Source of the DNA: Anastrepha obliqua
Taxonomy: Eukaryota > Arthropoda > Insecta > Diptera > Tephritidae
DNA length: 64,000 bases
Direction of reading: 5' to 3'
NCBI RefSeq assembly: GCF_027943255.1
Contig: NC_072893.1
Location: 92,945,784 to 93,009,783, forward strand
Position 1 is the stretch's first letter. Each line of letters starts with the position of its first letter. Shown piece after piece: positions 10,490 to 22,384 of the stretch. The notes beneath the pieces are model-generated. The model made no database searches, was not told the origin of the DNA, and was given only the letters and a program-made list of their open reading frames with translations. The translations under genes were made by a program, and so were the position numbers.

Positions 10490-12763
10490 TGACATAGCAG
10501 TTGATCAGACCACCTACCGTAGCAGAAAAGCTTTATCAGCCGTAAAATCCTAAAATGAACTCATGTGTTCAATTGCAACGGATGCAGCTGATCAACCGAA
10601 GCGAGGAAGACGGCGTCGAATTTTCAGCTGTGTCATCAGCATTTACAACTATGAGTTTGTGTGTGTATATGTAAATTAAAGCACTATTTGATAATCCAAC
10701 AAAAGTAATACGCCAGTTATCGACGATTGTGACGATCGAGCAAAGCATTTTTGAATGTTACAAAGAAAATCAGCGGAGAAATTAGGCAAACAAAGATTAT
10801 ACGAAAATTTCAAATACTCTGCTTGTATGCCACAATGGAACAAATGTAATAAATAAAGCACGAAATACGGCCGGTCAAGCATTGGCGATCGGATGGACGG
10901 CTGTCTTGCTCGAAGCGTTCAATCGACGCCATACATTTTCAAGTGTTTGTGTGTGGCAAGCGAGCAAGTGTGGTATATTGGTTTACAAGAGCGAATACGA
11001 GCATACCTAAGTACACCTAGCAGACATAACGATTTTTTGTCTATTCATGTTAGCTTTATTATTTCGCTTGCTTTTTATTTATTCTCTGCCTTTGTTTTGC
11101 TCTTATTATTTACGGGCTTAGCTCATTAAAAGATCGCTGATCCTCAGCTGTCCGCGATCATTGCACGAGTACTTCACAGCTGCCATGCATGAAGCTTTTG
11201 GATATGGCGGCAAATGTAAATTTGGGTATGGATTGCTTTGTCTCGCATCTGGCCTGGCCTACTCGGTGGTCGAAGCTTCGTAATCGGCATTCGAGACTTA
11301 TGGTACGTAAGTGTTGTTGCTGTCAGAGGCGCTTGATGATGCTGCCGAAACTGACTGCCGAAGTGTGGAGAAGCGCTTACACTTAAGCACCACATTTTTT
11401 GCAGATCATTTTCAAAATAGTTAATTTTATGTAATAAAAATCTCACCAAAGTTAAGTGAACCAACATAAGTAATGAATAAACAAAGATTAAAAAATGTGT
11501 ACGAAAAAAGAAATCTAAAATCAGGTTTCGCCAATATCTTCTAACTACATACGTGTACTCGTATTGGTGTAAAAACATCAGAAAATACCACAAGAAAACA
11601 TTAAATAAAAAATCAAGTACCTACAGGTAATCATAAAATTCCTGGTAAATTATTCACCTTTATTTTCTGATACAATATTTCCTTTTGCGGGTTTTATATT
11701 TATTTTTCCTACACCGCCCGGATGCATTCATTTAAATCAGATTGTCTGCGTTGTGTAGTAATGCGAAAGAATACCAAGTCATATTTGAGTAAAATATATT
11801 TTTTAATGTGCTTTTGTTTTTATATTTTATTTAGAGGAGTTCTACGTGCAAGCGATATGCCGATCTGATATATAAAGCCGGCAAATTATTATTCAACGTG
11901 CAAAATTCCCTACGTTTATATAAATGTGTAGATGTGTATGCAGTAGTACAGGTATATTTCTTTCCTTGCATACACATAATCTGTTTACCGCTGCTGCCGA
12001 TTTAATAAAGCGCATTTTTCAAAAATTTAAAAATAAAAATCAACTCGCTGACGGTTGGGGAATTTTTCATGTCTGCAAAAATTCATGCCAATAAAAATAC
12101 TTTGAAGATGACAGCGCTCATAAAGCTGTCCATCAAATGCCAAATGGAGCCCAAAGTGAGAAGTCAAGCGATGAAAGTGGGAACCAAAATTAGTTAGTTA
12201 GGAAAGCGCATGAAGAATTTGGAAGCGTAAATGTACGCAAAAACAAACAAAAAAGTAGGAAGTGAGCACGAAATGCAAATTTACATACAAGGATAATTTT
12301 TTATCATTTCGAAGGACAGAATCGAATGCTTGGCATTATTTCTTACTGCTTAATGCTTAACCTTTCACTGCAGCTTTCATGCGCGCTATAATTCAACTCT
12401 AGCGTTTAAAAAACTTTTATGCGTTTCACTTGCAAGGGCAACTCTTCGACGATATAAAGCAGTGATAACGCGGCATGGCAGTTGGGAAAAAATAGGTTTT
12501 TTAGTTTTATAGCCGATAGTCGATTTGTAAATAGTATATAGTTTATATTATTTATTTAAAATATTATGAAAATATCTGTATGAAAATTTCACTATTTAAA
12601 CTCAGACTCTTTATAGCAAAGCGATTTTGTATTTCTTTAATGAGAGCGAGAGCTTGCTTGTGGATTATTTTTATTATTATTGGGCTACTGCGCACTGCCA
12701 CTAAAAACAGATCCATTGTGTAAAGTCTACTGAGATATCCTATATTTTAAGATTTTTTTTTTT
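10490..12763. other. Gene-free stretch
   Basis: Unique-looking sequence without a recognisable domain. Open frames around 11174-11593 on both strands overlap each other and show no family signature. The segment 12753-12763 is the T run that marks the A-rich 3' end of the neighbouring minus-strand LINE fragment. Confidence 0.5.
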
Positions 12764-13285
12764 AATTTTAGCACATTCTGTGGTTTATTGTTCCATAATT
12801 TATGTGAATGCACGGCAATACCACCAAGGTGGTGTAGCAAATTCATAAAGAATTAGTTCCGAGTCTTCTGTGTCCATTTCACAGAATCGACAGATAATGG
12901 TGTTAGAGACCAATTTCGTTTAAGTGATATCTCAGGCTACAGTGACCTGTAAAGTAACCATTTAAAAATCTTAAGCCCGCTGCTGAGCCAAAGTAACTTA
13001 TCAGAAATTCCTCTGTCCTGCGTTAGGAATTGTTTCGCTTGTCGCTGACCGATAGATTTTCGAAGGGTTTTCAATGAATTTTTTCTCCTCCCACTTTTTG
13101 AGAAATTCGTTAATGTGGCCCTTTGTAAGTCCACAGAAAGGCTCAGAACCAATTAGAGGTATACTTAGCCCTATTTTAGCTAATCATTATTTCATTTCCC
13201 ACATGTCCAGGAAACCAACCTAATAATACTGTGTTGAAGTTCCCAAACATGTTAAGAAGGTGCAGACAATCATTTACCATTATTA
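12764..13285 (-). pseudogene. I-group LINE ORF2 C-terminus, minus strand (RNase H remnant plus tail)
   Basis: Reading the minus strand from high to low coordinates, NTVLLGWFPGHVGNE (about 13265-13190) matches the last conserved block of a retrotransposon RNase H domain. Next come GQRQAKQFL, LLWLSS, then FTGHCSLRYHL in another frame, RFCEMD, and finally remnants of HHLGG and LWNNKP. The last blocks are shared with the plus-strand copy at 51743-52122, so the two belong to one family. Several frameshifts and stops break the frame. The copy ends in an A run (T on the plus strand) after a VLKL-like remnant, short of the normal stop. An RNase H domain is typical of I/R1-type LINEs. Confidence 0.8.
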
Positions 13286-16025
13286 AGCGGAGAAGAGGGA
13301 TTTAAAAGCAGCCTGAAAGATTTTCATATTATCAAAGATATTAAAGGTTTCCAAAAACGGGAAAAGCTTCAAATGAGCGGTGAGATGAAAACCAAATCGA
13401 TATTGGCGGAATATGTTTAGACACATTAAAATTCTGTGAGAGTGAAGTTTGCGTGGATTGGCAATGCCTTTAAAAACTAAAAAAAGGATATGCCGTTCGG
13501 GGTTGGCATGGAAAGATGCACCCCAAAAATTGTAGAGGAAGCTCGGAGGGTGACAAATAAGACAAAAATAGTTAATCTTTTGGTGTGTTAAATGAATTGG
13601 GGAATTGTAAGCAATAAATTTTACGCTCACTCACATATTTTTTGCTTGCTGCCAATACAAAATTTTAATTAGTCCAAGCGATTTCAATATTTTATTACTT
13701 TTCTAATTAAGATAACAATGGATTACAAGCTTTGTCCTTTGAAAGCACAATTTTGGGAGTAGCCACGTCACAGGGAATTGCAGAGTAGCAGAATTGTGCC
13801 TGCTCATTTCACACGCATTCTTACGCTTTTCCAATCCAATCCAAGCACTGGCTGGGTTTATTTTTTCTTATATCACCAACAAAATCTCAGTTTTGTCATA
13901 AACAAATCGCCATTTCATCCCCTGTTATGTCAATAATCAACTGAGTCCTTGAAAATCGCTGAGCGTCGGTTAAAGTTCTGGATTATCATCTCCATTCCAT
14001 GCTTTAAATAATTTTGCTCTAAATCATTTCAAATACTTCGAAATAGAAGAGATTTTAATTGACTCGAGCTTTAATTTTAAATTGAGCTTTCACTTCACAC
14101 ATGGAAGACGAGCTTATATTTCTTCACCTAAGGCAGTTGTGAACAACCTAGTGGCCCACTAAAATAAGTCCCAGAGAATTGAGTAAGCAAAAACACTTGT
14201 ATTGAGTGCCTTTTGAAAATAGTAAAAGTAACATAAATGACTGAATATTCAAATTTTGTATTTAAAAAATCTATATTTTAATCTGCAAAGTTTTTATGTT
14301 GTAATGAATGCAAGGAGAATTCATTTTGAAAAGTCATGTTTCTACATACTTTCACTACAATTTTTATATAGTAATGTTCATGGGCCAACCTTTAATGTGC
14401 AATATTTGCCAAAATGATTTTGTTAAGTTCATAGAGTGTCATCGCACGTTACGCTTTTTAATATTATTTATGGGTACAGATTTCAGGGTACAATTTTTAG
14501 AAAGCATGGAATTGACGGTAGCCTATTTTAATATAGCAACTACATATGCGAGCTGGTAAAATATCAGATTTACTCGCCTTGAGGTCTTTACTGGTATTTT
14601 TGGTGAAAGGATTGGCATATTAAGATATTGGCAACAAAATATAACTTAAAAAATTATTACAATACTTTAAAAATAATAGTGAAAGAAAAAGACGAGGATG
14701 GCTGTTAAATGAGATGTGGAAACGAACAGTTTTTATGTCTACATAAACACAAAATTGAGCCTAAAATTTTAATTGAATCATTACTAAAATTACTCATTGC
14801 ACGAGGCTAGTAAAGAGGACAACAATCCAACAAGAAAATATGTATGTATGTATGCGAAAAATATATGTACATATGCTTGTTTCTTGTAAAACACACATAC
14901 ATACTTACTTGGGTTCATAGAAAGCTGCATTGTGCAACTATGCGGCCTGTATTTCTTTTTTTTATAATTTTTTGTACGCTTCAGGAGGTTGTCTTATCAG
15001 CAATGCATTATTTTTACGTTTCACAAAACATTTTGTGAAATTTCAACATCATTAAAATCAATTTCAATTTTGTAGCATCTGTGACGGCACGTCGATTCGT
15101 GCGTGAGTGCATACATCACCTAACACACTCGCGCATATCAGCATAATTTGACGCGTGAAAGGTCAGCGATCAAGCGGCAAAACAACTGACAGAAAGCTGG
15201 CTGGCTAAGCTGGACTCAATGTGTGCTCAAGTGGGATAAAAAGAAAAGCACTGTGATTACTGGATTCGTGTTTGACATGTGCGCACATGGGGAAGAAAAA
15301 AAGTTAAGATGAAACCAGGTTACATGCACACACTTAGAAGAATGTGTGTTTGTGTAATTACAATTCCATAATAACTGGATAGATGGAAGGTTGGTTGAAT
15401 GGCTTGCCGACTAATGGCGCTGACGGCTGACGATCAGTGAGCGCGGCATTGAAAACGCAGGCTATGACATGATTTAAAATCCACTGAAAGTCTGCAACCA
15501 TCCGAAGATCTCCTAGCAGCCACCATCATTCAGCCAGTATTCAAGCGGAAGGTGAATCATATTGTACAACACTTTCATACAAATACTCGTGCCAATGCAA
15601 CACAGCTCAACACATGCATATACATATTTTAGAAGCGAAGAGTGGTGGTCACAAAAATTCATTTCGGTTTCCGCATAGAAAAGTCGGAACTTTAGCCCTA
15701 CACTTCTTAACTTTTATATCCTCAGAACAAATTAAAAGCAATCTGTGGATTTTGCATGAAAACAATATGATTTGCAGTAATATTATGGAAGAAATAATAT
15801 TTCGTTAAATAACGAATCGCAATATTTGCTGGAATATAAGGAATTGTAACACTTTTGAATGTCGGCATCAAAGTGCATATTGTGCGTTGAAAAAATTGCT
15901 TTGAAATATCTTGTATGCTTCTCCATCGATTGTATCTAATTCGAGTGGTCGATTGTTCAGTGGCGCAGGTCGGCTTTATACCGATAGATGGTGCTACTTT
16001 TCAATGCGATTTAATATTATTCATC
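13286..16025. other. Gene-free stretch
   Basis: No supported gene. A minus-strand open frame (13283-13630) adjoins the LINE fragment but carries no motif I recognise, so I cannot say whether it is element or host sequence. The interval 15060-15500 is GC-richer and unique. Confidence 0.5.
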
Positions 16026-16700
16026 ATGGAAAGACTTACGCCTCAAAATCGAGGCTCTATGAAAAGTGTTCATCGCGCGTTTAGGCCAACTTATGGTGTT
16101 CAGCGATGAGGCCTATTTTTGGCTTAATGGCTACGTCAATAAGCCCAAATGCCGTATTTGAGCTGAGAAGCAACCCAAAGCAATTCAAAAGCAGTCATTA
16201 CATCCATTGAAAACAAACGTTGGGGCGACCTATGGACCGGAGGAATCATCAGCCCATATTTCTTCAAAGATGAGACAGGCGCCAATGTAATAGTGAATGG
16301 CGAACGCTATCGCTCCATGATAAACGATCTTTTTGATCCGTGATCCCGTGATCTCAACGACATTTGATTCAAACAAGATGGCGCTACCTGCCGTACAGCC
16401 AGTGAAACAATGACTTTGTTGCGGTGGGCAATTTATTTCTCCTCTCGGGCCAGTATATTTGCCATCAAGATCGTGTGATATCACACCTTTGGACTTTTAT
16501 TTGTAGGGGTAAGTAAAATCTAAAGGCTTTGTGGATAAACCAGCTTCGATTGTGACATTGGAAGTCAGCATCACTAAAATTATTCACGAGATACTAACCA
16601 AAGTTCTCCAGCGAGTCAATCAAAAGTGGTGTTTACGGATGGCCGAAGTATGACGCAGTTGCGGCCAACATTTGCAGCGGATTGTCTTTAAAAAAAAGCC
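16026..16700 (+). pseudogene. Degenerate Tc1/mariner-superfamily transposase, internally deleted
   Basis: It opens with ATG and MERLTPQNRGSM, a typical N-terminus for this transposase type, then jumps directly to LMVFSDEAYFWLNGYVNKP in another frame (16092-16150), so the DNA-binding region is mostly deleted. Later blocks are GGIISPYFFKDETGANVIVN (about 16240-16300), QDGATCRTASETMTLLR with the second catalytic Asp (codon 16377-16379), and a decayed DFYL segment. The tail LQRVNQKWCLRMAE is near 16600-16650. At least three frame changes and several stops are present. It belongs to the same broad group as 8936-9343 but is a separate, better-preserved lineage. The terminal repeats were not identified, so the element limits are uncertain. 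Confidence 0.8.
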
Positions 16701-16790
16701 ATGAATAGTTCTACACAGAAATAATAAAGATTGCTTAATCAATTTGAACTTTCGTTGTTGTATTGCAATTTAAAATTGATCGGAGCATAG

Positions 16791-18192
16791 GGCGGAAAAA
16801 AAGTTTAGGGTGTTTATAATTTTGCAATGTGGTTTACATGAGAAGAAGTTACAATCGGTTAGGGCAAGTATACTAAATCATCAATACTAAATCCTCAGCG
16901 TGGACTCCATGCCTGTCTAAAAGTTATTTGACAGTTCTTTTTTATGTTTTACCAAGCTTTAAACTCTCCCACTCGAATGTTTATAACTAATTGATTTAAA
17001 AATTCACCAGCTTCGTCTAAAAACATACATATAAAACCAATTCACTTGACAATACCGTCTGAATACACCCATCGCCAAGCACTTCCTTCGCGCCGCCCAA
17101 TCTTCGCTCTTTCGCAGTAAAACTTCACTTCGGCTGCCCGACAGACAGCCCAGCGACTCAACATCACAGACAATTTTCAAGCTAAAACTCCAATATAAAA
17201 GCTTTGTTGTGCCACTAGGCCATTGTTGTGATTGTCTTCTTGCTGATGTGCGCTTTTGAGACTTTCGTTTTTTCTGCTTTTTTCTTCGTTTCTTTCTGTT
17301 GCCATTCTTTTTCAGCATTGATGAGTCCCTTTGGGAACCTTTTCTCATAGCACACCGATTTCGATCACAGCCACTTTTGCGCGACCGGCGTACTTTGAAA
17401 GGTTTTTTAACTAATCGAGTGAGCGAACAGGCAGCCGGTTTGGAGTGGGAAGAGCAAGTAGCATACGGAGTTAGGAGGGATACATGAACGCGGCAGACTT
17501 TTGTGAAGATTTAATGATTGCGCTCGAGCTGGCTTCGCCTTATTTGCCCTTTTGGTTCGCTAGATATCTATAATACTTTTCTTTAGCCTTTTTGCGGCTG
17601 AAACTTTTTTGCGTTTTTTTCTTAGTGTTTATTTTCTACCTTTTATTTTCAACTTTTATTCAAGTTCATCAGGCGGTCGTGGCGCTGTTTTATGGAATGC
17701 GAGCAGTAAGTAAAATGTATCGCATTTTAATTCGATTTCCAGTAAGTTTCTCAAGGCTTCTGGTGCGGATGAACCGCAACATTTTTAGAGCGATTAGTAA
17801 GCGAGGCTGTAATTACTCCAACTGATAATGGGTAACAACCTGTTTAGCCACAATTTACTTTGTTTTTGTCTTTCTTTGTTGTGTTTTTCAGTTGTAAAAT
17901 CAGCGTAAACCCCTCGTTGTAGAAATGCCAATAAACTGAATTCAGATCACAGCCACAACATGCATGCCAATGGAAATTAAAATATTTAATTCATTTGTTA
18001 GCCCATCAACAAAATTAGCAATTAAATTTTGGAAGCCAGTCATAAGGCAATACATCAAGCAAACATGCCCACTTAAATATTCGGGTTTTCTCATAGTTGG
18101 TATGTCTTCATCTCTATCAGCCAATGGCAGTTAAAAGCCTAAAATACGCGTATATATAAATATTATAGTACATGCATACATATATGTACATA
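16791..18192. other. Gene-free stretch
   Basis: No feature supported. The frames at 17004-17348 (minus) and 17299-17825 (plus) overlap and have no recognisable domain. The Lys/Arg-rich minus frame reflects a pyrimidine-rich plus strand. Confidence 0.5.
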
Positions 18193-18640
18193 CACCGGTG
18201 TTCACAATATTAGCAGCGGAACGTATTGCAAAGTTTTGACAATTTATTTATTCTTTCTTTTTACTTTTCTTATAAAACTATAGTTCATACTACCACAAAA
18301 ATCATATAACTCATGGTTTTTGACTTTGTATAACAAAAAAAAAATGTTGGACAATTTCTGGGTATGCAGTTTTATACCGATTCAATTTCAGTATATGTAT
18401 CAGCACTATTGTGCCAGTTTAGGAAACAAGCAGAGCAACAACATTTCAACGGAACATCTTTATTGCTGCCATTACGTTCAAGCACAAAGTGCCACAAAAT
18501 TAATCATCCAATTAAGTTTTTAAATAACTTCTTTTACTTAATATAAAAAGAAATTTGGTTGATGGAAATCTTGCTTGAAAAAAAAAAACAATAGGAAAAA
18601 CTTGCACAAAGTCGCGCTGCTAATATTGTGCGCACAGGTG
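18193..18640. mobile_element. Tc1-like non-autonomous element (448 bp) with TA target duplication
   Basis: The left terminus (CACCGGTGTTCACAATATTA) and the complement of the right terminus (CACCTGTGCGCACAATATTA) form imperfect inverted repeats, both continuing with GCAGCG. TA dinucleotides flank both ends (18191-18192 and 18641-18642), as expected for Tc1/mariner insertion. No catalytic motifs are found inside. An internal segment (18361-18510) resembles 35869-36027. Confidence 0.8.
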
Positions 18641-18642
18641 TA

Positions 18643-19755
18643 TTTATATGTATAAAAGCGCTTGTTCGCATTGATTCCTCGGTAGTCACAATAAAACAAA
18701 TCATTATTTGTAAAGCACCGAAATTAATGCTTACGTAAATAAGGCTCTAACAATATGGTAGCAATAAATTCCAAAAACAAAAACATTATGTAAATTGTGT
18801 TGACGGCTCAAGTTAAGCGATCAAGTGGAGAATTATGCAAAAAAATTAAGTAAATAATTTGCATTAAAACTAAATATATATGTACGCAAACTTTTAAGTA
18901 CACTAAAGATGCTAAAAGGTTTTGGAAATATGGTAGAAAAAAATCCTTAACAAGTTTTCACAAAATTTCTCTAAAATAAATCAACTCACAAATATTTACA
19001 AAAATGGCTACGGGAGATTAAATAATGTAGGTAAATAGGAAAAAAGAATATACAAATTTGACCAAATTTTTTAATTAAAATATCTGTAGATTACGGTACA
19101 AAAACAACAAAAAGCTTTTTGACGACTTAAAGCATACAAATTGTAACGCAATTCGATTTTAATAGCTACCATACTTTATAGAGTCTTCCGTAATAAATAT
19201 TTGGAAAGGAAAAGAAAAAATATGTTGACTGTTATGAGGTGAAAATATGAGACCTAAAGCTGCGTATTATCTATCCATCTCGATTAAAAACAATATTGTT
19301 TTATGGTAATGTTTCAGATTAAAGTTTGTTTGACTATCAAATTTACGACATGACACCCTTTAAATTATAAAACTGTATAATAGATAAATTTACAATTCAC
19401 AAGCACTAATCGGCGTTTAAGAGTAGAAATCATTAAATAAAATAAAACAAAAGACACAAACAGCAGCTGCCATAAGCGCATAAATGAAGTGTTAGCAGTA
19501 GAAATCTGGTTAGTAAAGGATTAACTGAATAAGTGGAAATACGAGGAAAATTTGTGATACTTTTAAGAAGCACTAGATTATACCCAACCCACAATACTGC
19601 GAGTTATACAAGTAATCAAGAAATACATATGTGCATACATACTTATATGACCAGACTATAAATATTAAGCTTACTTTCCCATAATAAAAAGCACATAAGT
19701 TCCCCTCTCAACGCATTTATCTTAAAACTCCCTACCGATTTTGAACAAAAGTGGT
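18643..19755. other. Gene-free stretch
   Basis: Very AT-rich, repeatedly interrupted on all frames; nothing recognised. Confidence 0.55.
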
Positions 19756-20625
19756 GATCCCCCATTCATCTGCATCAGCCTCCTTAGGCAGATAGGCCAA
19801 TTTTAGGACAGGTTAGGTTGTAGCGTTTGTCCACTAATGGGACTTGCTTTTATTTTTCGTAAAAAAAAATTTAGAAGATCCGTGATTTTCACAGTACTGA
19901 GATCGTCTAACTCGTTAAAAAAATTCTACCTAAAATGGTAAATAGCCGTGTGTATAGATCGTCTCTTCCTCATCTAAACCACTTTTGCAGAAGTCAAGTG
20001 TCTGCTCGCCCATCCTCTGTCTGCCTACCAGATAGTGCCCCGGAATAACAACAATCAGTGTGTCATGATTAGGCTTACTTTGCCCCAACTGATATTCTGT
20101 GCGTTTAGCATGGAGAGTCGACCACAAGTCGGGCGATTCAGCAGGTAGGTTCGTTACACCATCTTTCATTCGCTGGTCTTACAATTTTCTCAAAACTAAA
20201 TAGCTTATAAGTCTGTATGGGTTTGCCTATGTCACTCTCTGTGTACTCATCAGTCAGCTTGGTGTCAAATTCCGCTAGTTCATCGTCCCTGCAGTCCCAC
20301 CTATGTGACAATAGCCAGGAACCTATATTATTTTCTGGTGAAACGGTTCAGCCATCTCGTTAAGAGATGGGGGACATTTCATGGCTACCTTAGACAGTTT
20401 TTTGAGCGATTTTATCGCCGCATGGCTATCAGGGAAAATGTAGATATCACATCTCCAGGTATTCCATCACATTCTACCAGGCTTTTATTATTGCCATCGG
20501 TTCAATATAAACTACACTGCAGTGGTTGAGAAGCCGAAAGCTGAAAGGGGTTCCAGATGTTCGGAATATACCCCTCCGCCTACCCTACCCTCGAACAGAT
20601 GATGTGCATGAGGACACCAACTTTT
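19756..20625 (-). pseudogene. LINE ORF2 fragment, RNase H domain to C-terminus, minus strand
   Basis: On the minus strand the order is GRVGGGVYSEHLE (about 20620-20580), FRLLNHCSV, then the RNase H block DSHAAIKSL (about 20440-20410), DDELAEFDTKL (about 20285-20250) and IVRPANERWCNE. After a frame change come the cysteine-rich C-terminal motif remnant FCKSGLDEEE (about 20000-19970) and LDDLSTVKITDLLNF (about 19900-19855). The wild-type order of these blocks fits an RNase H-bearing LINE of the R1/I type. It differs in sequence from the family at 12764 and 51743. Multiple stops and frameshifts show it is inactive. The 5' side is truncated within the RNase H domain; the exact 3' end was not determined. 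Confidence 0.8.
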
Positions 20626-21198
20626 ACCTATAACTTTAATGTTTCACTCCATTGGATTGATAATTTGGAGAGTATTTTACGCCATATACTTATGTATAAC
20701 AAGCATTCATTTTTGTAAATTAGATATTGAGAAATCTATAAACTCTAATAAAGAATATAATTTATGACAAAGCACTAAATTGTTGTAAAACCTATAAAAA
20801 TAAAGAAGAGTAATAAAATAAACGACACACAGAAAATAAAACTTCGTTTGTTCAACATAAAAAATGTGTGCCCCTAGTAAACACATCCATATGTACACAT
20901 GTATGCAGGTTTTTGTGAATTTCCTCCAATACTTCATTAACTTGTCAACGCCAAGCAAATTAACATATCACGCTTTGTGCATTTTTTCCACTATTATCTG
21001 TAGCCTAATTAAAATGCCAAATATGTCGCGCTTGTGTAAATGCCCAAATAATAAAATTGTATGTAAATCCACAAAAACCGATGCTTTGATGTTGATAATT
21101 TCTTAATTGCGCGCACATTGTTTGGGGCTTTTGAATATTTAAACATAAAATGCAATTCTAGTACAAACAAAAGTAAATAAAATATCACTTGGACTTAC
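20626..21198. other. Gene-free intronic stretch downstream of the EGF exon
   Basis: No exon or repeat recognised. If the minus-strand exon at 21199-21274 is real, this interval is the start of its downstream intron, beginning with GTAAGT. Confidence 0.5.
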
Positions 21199-21274
21199 TT
21201 GCAAAAGGAGAGTCCATTGCTTTGTGTGATACACGTTCCGCCATTTTTACAGCCGACAGCCATGCATGTGGAAG
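21199..21274 (-). CDS. Internal exon encoding part of an EGF-like module (host gene, minus strand)
   Basis: The minus strand reads a pyrimidine-rich acceptor ending TTTATTTCCAG, then 76 bases, then a consensus donor GTAAGT (complement of 21193-21198). With two bases completing an incoming codon and two bases of an outgoing codon, the exon holds 24 intact codons. They include CMAVGCKNGGTC followed by ITQSNGLSFC. The cysteine pattern C-x4-C-x5-C-x9-C with the NGGTC signature is that of an EGF-like repeat; the codon left open at the donor and the next exon should supply the remaining cysteines. Both flanking introns are longer than the recognisable sequence here, so the gene must be large. EGF modules are extracellular and disulphide-bonded, so the product should be secreted or membrane-anchored. 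The gene cannot be named from one partial module. Confidence 0.75.
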
Positions 21275-21625
21275 CTGGAAATAAAAAGGATAAGACAAAT
21301 TTATTAAATTTGCTGAGGAATATAAAATAAAAAAAATATAAAATAAAAAATGTTATTATCTAACAGGTAACGCCACTCCATGATTTTGAAAAAAGATGTT
21401 TGAATAGTTCAGAGCCAGTTTTTCGATAGCAATAAAGTTTTTATCCTTCTCTGCAACGCTGATTCCTCTAAATCATGCAATGGAACAAGACTAGTAGTAA
21501 AGACTATAATGACCTATGTAATCGTGCCAATAACAAGCACTGAATTCAGCAATGGAAAATACGTATTTCTACCAAGTGCATTATTAATTCCAAACGATCT
21601 CTTATTTGAATTGGAAAGCTTTGGT
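21275..21625. other. Short gene-free stretch upstream of the EGF exon
   Basis: The first bases (complement of 21275-21290) form the polypyrimidine tract and AG acceptor of the minus-strand exon. The rest shows nothing recognisable. Confidence 0.5.
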
Positions 21626-22384
21626 TTAAGGGGTTATATACCTTGTGGTCCGGTGAAATTAGCGAAAGTTGGGTTTTTTTTAAAGATATGTAGCAATAAT
21701 TTTATTGTATAAAAGTTTTTATTATTGGATATTACAATGTTTAAAGAAAAAAAAAGGCTTTGTTTGTGTAAAAATATTTAAAAATGGCGGAGTTATGGCG
21801 TTTTCCCCCAAGACCCTTTTTTTGGAAGAGGCTTGCGGTGGACGCGATTCAAGTCCACCAAGTCAACTGAAATCAAAAAATCGAAAAGATTTCATTAGTA
21901 TAGGGTTATATCTTCTTAGTGAACGATGAATATATTAAATATTTTGATTTTTGTGAAAATAGGAACATGTTTTTAAAAAACTCCACTTCTACAGTCCTAA
22001 AATTGGCATTAAAAAATTCATATCTGCAAAATAAAAATTTATACATAAAAAGTTGATCATTCACTAAGAGGCGACATCAATTACGAACAATTTAAAAAAA
22101 AAATTATAAAAATCGGTTGAATACTTTTTTTGCAATCGCGTCCACCGCAAAAGCATTTTTAGAAAAACACGTTTTTGAGATAATCGCGTTTTAAGTTTCA
22201 AGCGCCGCATGAGGCCGTACGCTCAGGACGTGACGACGCACAATTTAAAACGCTGTAACTTTCGATCTATTGCTCAGATCTCTATGAAATTTTTGGAAAA
22301 TGTTCTCAAGGGATTGTACTTTACGATAAAGAAATAAAATTTATTTTGATTTTTTTGAAAAACACAAGGTATATAACCCCTTAA
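21626..22384. mobile_element. TTAA-flanked foldback element (759 bp including TTAA), non-autonomous
   Basis: The two ends are perfect inverted repeats for 22 bases: TTAAGGGGTTATATACC continues to 21647, and its complement occupies 22363-22384. A second inner inverted repeat is perfect over 17 bases, TTGCGGTGGACGCGATT at 21833-21849 and its complement at 22134-22150. This is the same architecture as 3478-4204 (TTAA, GGGGTTA terminus, inner inverted repeat, about 730-760 bp), but the internal sequences differ. No transposase frame is present. The perfect ends suggest a younger insertion than 3478-4204. Confidence 0.88.

Noticed and set aside
13440..13560. Resemblance to the SINE body (TGCCGTTCGG followed by GCTCGG)
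   Set aside because: Two short matches with wrong spacing and no head or tail; probably coincidence.
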